From assembly GCA_028565635.1 (NCBI GenBank), contig JAOXYB010053256.1:1-11431 (forward strand): a DNA stretch of 11,431 bases. Reading direction: 5' to 3'. The notes beneath the pieces are model-generated. The model was not told where the DNA came from and searched no databases. It worked only from the letters and a program-made list of their open reading frames with translations. This document shows, one piece after another, positions 7,952-11,431 of the stretch (within the stretch, counting starts at the first letter, position 1; each line of letters starts with the position of its first letter). The DNA comes from Phoronis ovalis. Lineage: Eukaryota > Phoronida > Phoronidae. The position numbers and the translations under genes were made by a program.

Positions 7952-8404
7952 TTGAATAAGAAAAAAGGAACCATGTTTTCACTTTCTCCTTATTCGTTTT
8001 TGTTATCTGAATAAAGGAAAGGAATCATTTCGTTTTTACTTATTCAGAAAAAAAAATTGAATAAGGAAAAATAGCTCCTTGTTACTTATTCAAAATTAAC
8101 AATTGTATAAAGATAAGGTAAGTAGCTCCTGTTTCGCTATTCAGACAAAGAAATGGGATAGGAAAAAAGGAATTGTTCTTTTTCCTTATCCAGATCAAAA
8201 TTGAATGTTGAAAAAGGAAATATTTCTGAATATTAAATTTTAAATCACTAAATTTGAATGTTTCTATATACCAAATACGACAAGTTTTATTACAGTGATG
8301 AGTAATATTTTACAAACAATTTGAGAGGAGTTATTTCTTTTCTGTTACACATTGAATTTGTTAATGATGTTCATTGAAAACCAAAGCACATAAGAGATAG
8401 CTTA

Positions 8405-8819
8405 CAGGGTGACCGTAAATAAATGTGCCAACTTTAAAATTTTATAAAACATTGGATTTTCGAAAGATAGTATTCAAAATTCCCACAAATAAAAGTAGTT
8501 CATGTCTAAATTGGAATATTCTGACATTGTTAAAAATTCTGGAAAGTACTAGTGTTGTTTTTGTGAACTATAACATTTTCGAAATTTCAAGCTTTAAAAA
8601 AAATAATAACAGCTACATTTTGAAATTTTTTGATGATTTAATTTGATTTACAGAAATGAAATACACGCAGCCAAGAAATCTTTAAATGGTGCGTGAAATG
8701 TTTAAAGTATCATATTTTGTATCTGCAAAAATCCAAGATGGCCGCCATTTTGGACCAAAGTTAATACAGTGCGAATTATTAAAAAAGAAAACACGAATGA
8801 ATGAAAAAGTGCCATCCTG
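8405..8819 (+). mobile_element. Possible MITE with CAGGGTGACC terminus
   Basis: The left end, CAGGGTGACCGTAAATAAAT, matches the inverted terminus at 7163-7194. A candidate right end is GTGCCATCCTG at 8809-8819, which read in reverse gives CAGGATGGCAC, only partly like the left end. The ~415 bp between are AT-rich and non-coding, and contain the ATGGCCGCCATTTTG motif. The left boundary is reasonable; the right boundary and the transposon class are guesses. Confidence 0.35.
8733..8753. promoter_or_regulatory. Quasi-palindrome containing a YY1-type motif
   Basis: GATGGCCGCCATTTTG at 8738-8753 contains GCCGCCATTTTG, the core bound by YY1-family zinc-finger proteins in animals. The flanks extend it to a 21-bp imperfect palindrome. 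It lies deep in intron 2, probably within a transposon-like repeat, so a role in regulating the lectin is only a possibility. Confidence 0.3.
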
Positions 8820-10003
8820 AATATCACTGAAATTCCCAAAAAGCGTGTGACATTCACATCTACCTTCAAAATATTAAAGTATGTTTATTTCGTCAACAAG
8901 TGATTTAAAACTAAAACTTTAAAATTCTAAACTCAACTTGTAACTATTAAACAATTAAAAGGGTATAGAAGCAATGTTTAACATTCCAAAAAGTTGAAAT
9001 ATCATTACCTTTTGATATGGAGGGGGGGGTAAAGGATAAACCCCGTAAAATTAAATCGTGACGTACACGAAGCAGATAAATTTATCATTGCAAGGTTAAA
9101 CCATTATGATTATTTTGACATCAAGCTTTCTGACTATTAACCAAAATTCTACAAGTAGCATATATTTAAAACTTTGCGTATTTACTTCCGGTCATGGTGT
9201 AGAATTACAAATGGATAACTGCATTCCACAAGCCATATTCTAGAGGCGATGGATATTGGGATAATTAAATGGTCATTTTAAACAGTCGTATGACAGATTT
9301 TAGTTGCATGTGCTGCTAAGGGTCGACTCAAATATAAGACATTATTTTGAACAAAATGAATAGCAACGCAACTAAAATGTATTTTGCTTTAATTAAAGAG
9401 ACTGGATCGCTAAGCTAAACATCCTTATGTAGCCACGACTGTAAACTTCTAGTGATAAAAATGAGTCTACAATTTACATGGCTACTCACACTTTCACGGT
9501 ATTGTTTGCATATTCCACATAGTAGCTATGCCAAATAATACTGCATTACTACTGTATAGGTGCGCCACCTTAATATCTGAGTGCTGCGATTAATTCCGCA
9601 TGAAATGAATGCTATTTTTTTCTAGTAATTATTTCTTATTTTAACTTGTTTTATTTAAGTTTGAAATAAAAATTTGTGAAATTAAACCTAAGCGATATAC
9701 TTTAAAATAGAGAATTAAACAACATGAAAATGCATATACCGGTAGGCAAATACTAAACAGCCGATATCACCTAGGACCTAATTTACATATACCAAGTTAA
9801 GTTATTCACTTTAATAAAATATAAAGATTTAAGTACATTACTGGGCTGTACAGTAGGCGTTTTTACGGACCTGTCGTTATAAATGAATTCAGACTGGCCA
9901 GCTAGTTATGTAAATTTATGGACTAGCATGTGACTGTTAATTGTCCAATAAGAACACAGTATCTAATTGATATATGTAATAAACTTAAATATCTAGGTGG
10001 TAC

Positions 10004-10090
10004 CTTATTCGGTTTAGCTCTAACATTCACTTCTGTTATCATTACATCGTGGCCGGTCGTACCATCGAGTGTCTCTATCATGGAAATTAG
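10004..10090 (-). other. Exon-like open island on the minus strand, unrecognised
   Basis: Read on the minus strand, an acceptor (CATCAAATCCTCAG) is followed by 29 codons in phase 0, beginning L-I-S-M-I-E-T-L-D-G and ending V-R-A-K-P-N-K. A donor AAG/GTACCA then follows, also at phase 0. The bases are richer in G+C and CpG than their surroundings. The peptide looks protein-like, but I cannot assign it to a family, and no neighbouring minus-strand exon was found. It may be one exon of a nested gene, a relic of a transposon, or chance. Confidence 0.22.
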
Positions 10091-10811
10091 CTGAGGATTT
10101 GATGTAAACACAAGATATAAATTGTTTTTATTCCTGAACAGGTATTATCACACTGTGCTTGGTGTAAATTATTGTTGTTACATATATCAAAAATTTTGTT
10201 GTTAACTGAGTAACCATACTGCTGGTTCGTTTAGATATACATTCATTTTAATTTTTATACCCAAAAATTAATCTTAATGTATAAAATGAGAAAAAGATAC
10301 ACTTTAATAGTTTTCATCCTTTGTTTAATGTGTAAAAAATTACAATTTTATATATTTCTATTTTCATTGCTAAAAATATTTAATTTGATAGAACTGTTAT
10401 AAAATAAGAAATAAGAGTAAAGTTGTCAAGTAACAATATGTTACATCCTGATATACTAATCTTTCTTTACGACAAGCTAATCCCATCCTTGAAAAAGCTG
10501 TCTTTTAAGTTTTGCATAAGTGTGACAAAGTACTCTTGGCTATGTTGCTGTGAGAATCTACTTACTAATGGCTATAACAATATCGTGATCAAAGTAATAA
10601 GACACCAAAGTACCAGTTTATTTCATTGTACTAAATGGTTAGGCCATATAGATAGAAAGGAGAGTCAGTCTTTAGAGAGGGTATTCTATATGGGGATAAT
10701 TCTGACAAAGAAGTCGTCATTGAAACTATTGTTTTCGGCAGCTTGTGTTAATATAAAAGAAAATGTAATATAGCAATGGTCTGTTATCTCAGCAGACAAG
10801 CACAAGGCATG

Positions 10812-10831
10812 TATATATATATATATATTAA
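10812..10831. repeat. (TA)9 microsatellite
   Basis: A pure TA run occupies 10812-10829. It is probably length-variable. Confidence 0.85.
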
Positions 10832-11233
10832 TATCCGACGTTTTATTTCTTTTGAAACTTATCAGAAAGCATTGTGCACAATATACATTGTCAAAAACAT
10901 CCAAATCACTATTTATAGACAATGGTTGAAAAAATTGTTGTGGTGGCTTTGGGTTATGCTTACTTCCCTTGCTTTGGGTTGCGAGTTTTGTCGAAAAAAC
11001 ATCTTTGTGCAACATTTGCTTGAATTTTACCTTAAACGCACATAAATAACAAATATTTTAAGAAATATATTTTATTAAATTTGTGAATGTATTTCATATT
11101 TGAGTAAGACGAGTTATAAAACATTATATACTTCATAAAGAAATCGTTTGTTTTGTGTGTTATGAAAATCATTCATGCGGAAATAATTGGTTTGAACTAT
11201 TGGCGTGAAGCTACTACTTGCTCTGTGTTATAG

Positions 11234-11431
11234 CTGAGCGACTGCACGATGTGGACGTTCGTATGAGTAATCTGTCTTCATGGAGCAATCAAGACGGTGA
11301 CTATCAGCGATGCAAGTTTGTAGCAGGAAGCATTCTGCCGGGAAAGTCTGAACCTATCAGATGTGATAATATTGTGTATGGTCAATACCTGTATGTGAGC
11401 ATACGCAGCGCACCAGGAACGTCTGATGATG
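11234..11431 (+). CDS. F-type lectin exon 3: C-terminal half of the domain, cut by the window end
   Basis: The frame opens after TGTTATAG (AG at 11232-11233) with two bases, CT, which complete a codon begun by the last G of exon 2 (Ala98). It then reads E-R-L-H-D-V-D-V-R-M-S-N from residue 99, the strand that follows the sugar-binding loop in this family. Arg100 is the likely second binding arginine. Further on are R-C-K-F-V-A-G at 123-129, E-P-I-R-C at 137-141, and G-Q-Y-L-Y-V-S-I at 147-154. Two cysteines (Cys124, Cys141) sit where F-type domains often have a disulphide pair. The exon runs off the window after Asp163 plus one base. The missing part should hold the closing strand and the partner of Cys63. 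Codon use and G+C are clearly higher than in the flanking intron. Confidence 0.93.

Larger units (their letters stand above)
7516..8215. repeat. Tandem hairpin array: CCTTATTC / GAATAAGG
   Basis: The sequence alternates T-rich arms with CCTTATTC (7576, 7685, 7891, 7913, 7988; one-base variants at 7935 and 8183) and A-rich arms with GAATAAGG or close forms (7654, 7705, 7811, 7867, 7953, 8009, 8059). Each arm pairs with the next across a short loop such as TTTTTTATCT, so about eight to ten hairpins of 40-70 bp stand in a row. Linkers between them often read GGAACCATT or a variant. No protein is encoded. Either strand could extrude cruciforms, and the RNA would fold heavily. The array starts about 50 bp after the exon 2 donor and surrounds the duplicated exon edge. 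Confidence 0.85.
8820..11219. other. AT-rich intron 2 interior, no gene supported
   Basis: No RNA gene, recognised domain or structured repeat was found apart from eight G at 9022-9029 and the (TA)n run near 10812. A stretch at 10438-10773 is open for over 100 codons on the + strand and overlaps an open minus-strand stretch. Both have composition expected of AT-rich non-coding DNA. Confidence 0.55.
7468..11233 (+). other. Intron 2, splitting the lectin domain
   Basis: The intron is 3,766 bp, with a weak GTACCA donor and a TTATAG acceptor. It falls between Met97 and Glu99, directly beside the fucose-binding arginines. The first 750 bp are a hairpin array and a repeat of the exon edge. The remainder from 8820 to 11219 is AT-rich with no supported gene, apart from one speculative minus-strand island at 10004-10090. 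Confidence 0.8.
1152..11431 (+). other. F-type lectin gene, three exons, 3' end beyond the window
   Basis: This entry covers the gene as a whole. Three exons at 1152-1230, 7255-7467 and 11234-11431 join in one frame, all at phase 1 junctions, giving a signal peptide followed by one F-type lectin domain. Family knowledge: F-type lectins are secreted or extracellular proteins with a fucose-binding beta-sandwich, used in innate recognition of glycans and, in some molluscs, in gamete recognition. The domain is about 140-150 residues; about 136 are present here. The last strands, including the usual Leu-Cys-Glu-Val type ending, and the stop codon lie outside the window. Whether more lectin repeats or other domains follow cannot be seen. 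Expression, partners and sugar specificity are not shown by the sequence. Confidence 0.9.

Noticed and set aside
8179-8230. Pyrimidine tract and hairpin as a terminator or polyadenylation region
   Set aside because: It is part of the hairpin array within an intron, and coding sequence of the same gene resumes downstream at 11234.
10438-10773. Open frame of more than 100 codons on the + strand
   Set aside because: In a sequence this AT-rich and this long, about one such frame is expected by chance. The peptide shows no domain, repeats or codon bias, and the minus strand is open over much of the neighbouring stretch.
10686-11015. Open frame of about 109 codons on the minus strand
   Set aside because: It runs through the (TA)n tract, giving an alternating Ile-Tyr stretch, and shows no recognisable domain or supporting splice context.
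11234-11239. Alternative exon 3 acceptor after CTGAG (exon starting at CGA, 11239)
   Set aside because: It needs a phase 0 donor at the end of exon 2, and none is present. It would also lose the Glu of the conserved E-R-L.

Overview
The window is AT-rich animal nuclear DNA, by eye about one third G+C. It has no long open frames, operons or bacterial signals. Its texture is that of an invertebrate genome: (CA)n, (TA)n and (ATT)n runs, several minisatellites, inverted-repeat elements and a SINE/LINE-like 3' tail. The one gene I can establish is a secreted F-type lectin (fucolectin-like), a family expanded in bivalves and other marine invertebrates. A mollusc or another lophotrochozoan is my best guess, but no species marker is visible.

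The gene lies on the + strand in at least three coding exons. Exon 1 (1152-1230) encodes a signal peptide. Exon 2 (7255-7467) encodes the first half of the F-type lectin domain. Exon 3 (11234 to the window end) encodes most of the second half. All three junctions are phase 1, so the spliced frame is continuous, giving 163 complete codons before the window cuts the gene. Intron 1 is 6,024 bp and intron 2 is 3,766 bp.

Region by region: 1-1151 is upstream and leader sequence with no other gene. Intron 1 holds, in order, an unusual CCCCGGGGGGTACTC-headed repeat with a degenerate GGGTAT array (2616-2997), two duplicated CA-rich blocks (2999-3285), a 29-bp minisatellite with six copies (3686-3862), two copies of a ~370-bp interspersed repeat (3917 and 6211), and a foldback inverted-repeat element (4867-5079). 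Intron 2 opens with ~700 bp of tandem hairpin-forming repeats (about 7516-8215), followed by a MITE-like stretch (8405-8819) and long featureless AT-rich sequence.

The most interesting part is the 3' edge of exon 2. Its last 24 bp before the donor are duplicated exactly 288 bp downstream, inside the hairpin array. The downstream copy is followed by a better splice donor (GTATGT) than the one exon 2 must use (GTACCA). The array and the duplication sit in the intron that splits the lectin domain in two, next to the sugar-binding loop. This fits local rearrangement at a recombinogenic repeat, and recalls the mid-domain intron of oyster sperm bindin. No CRISPR, rRNA, tRNA or second established gene was found. 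Two short exon-like open islands (2535-2624 on +, 10004-10090 on -) are noted as speculative.
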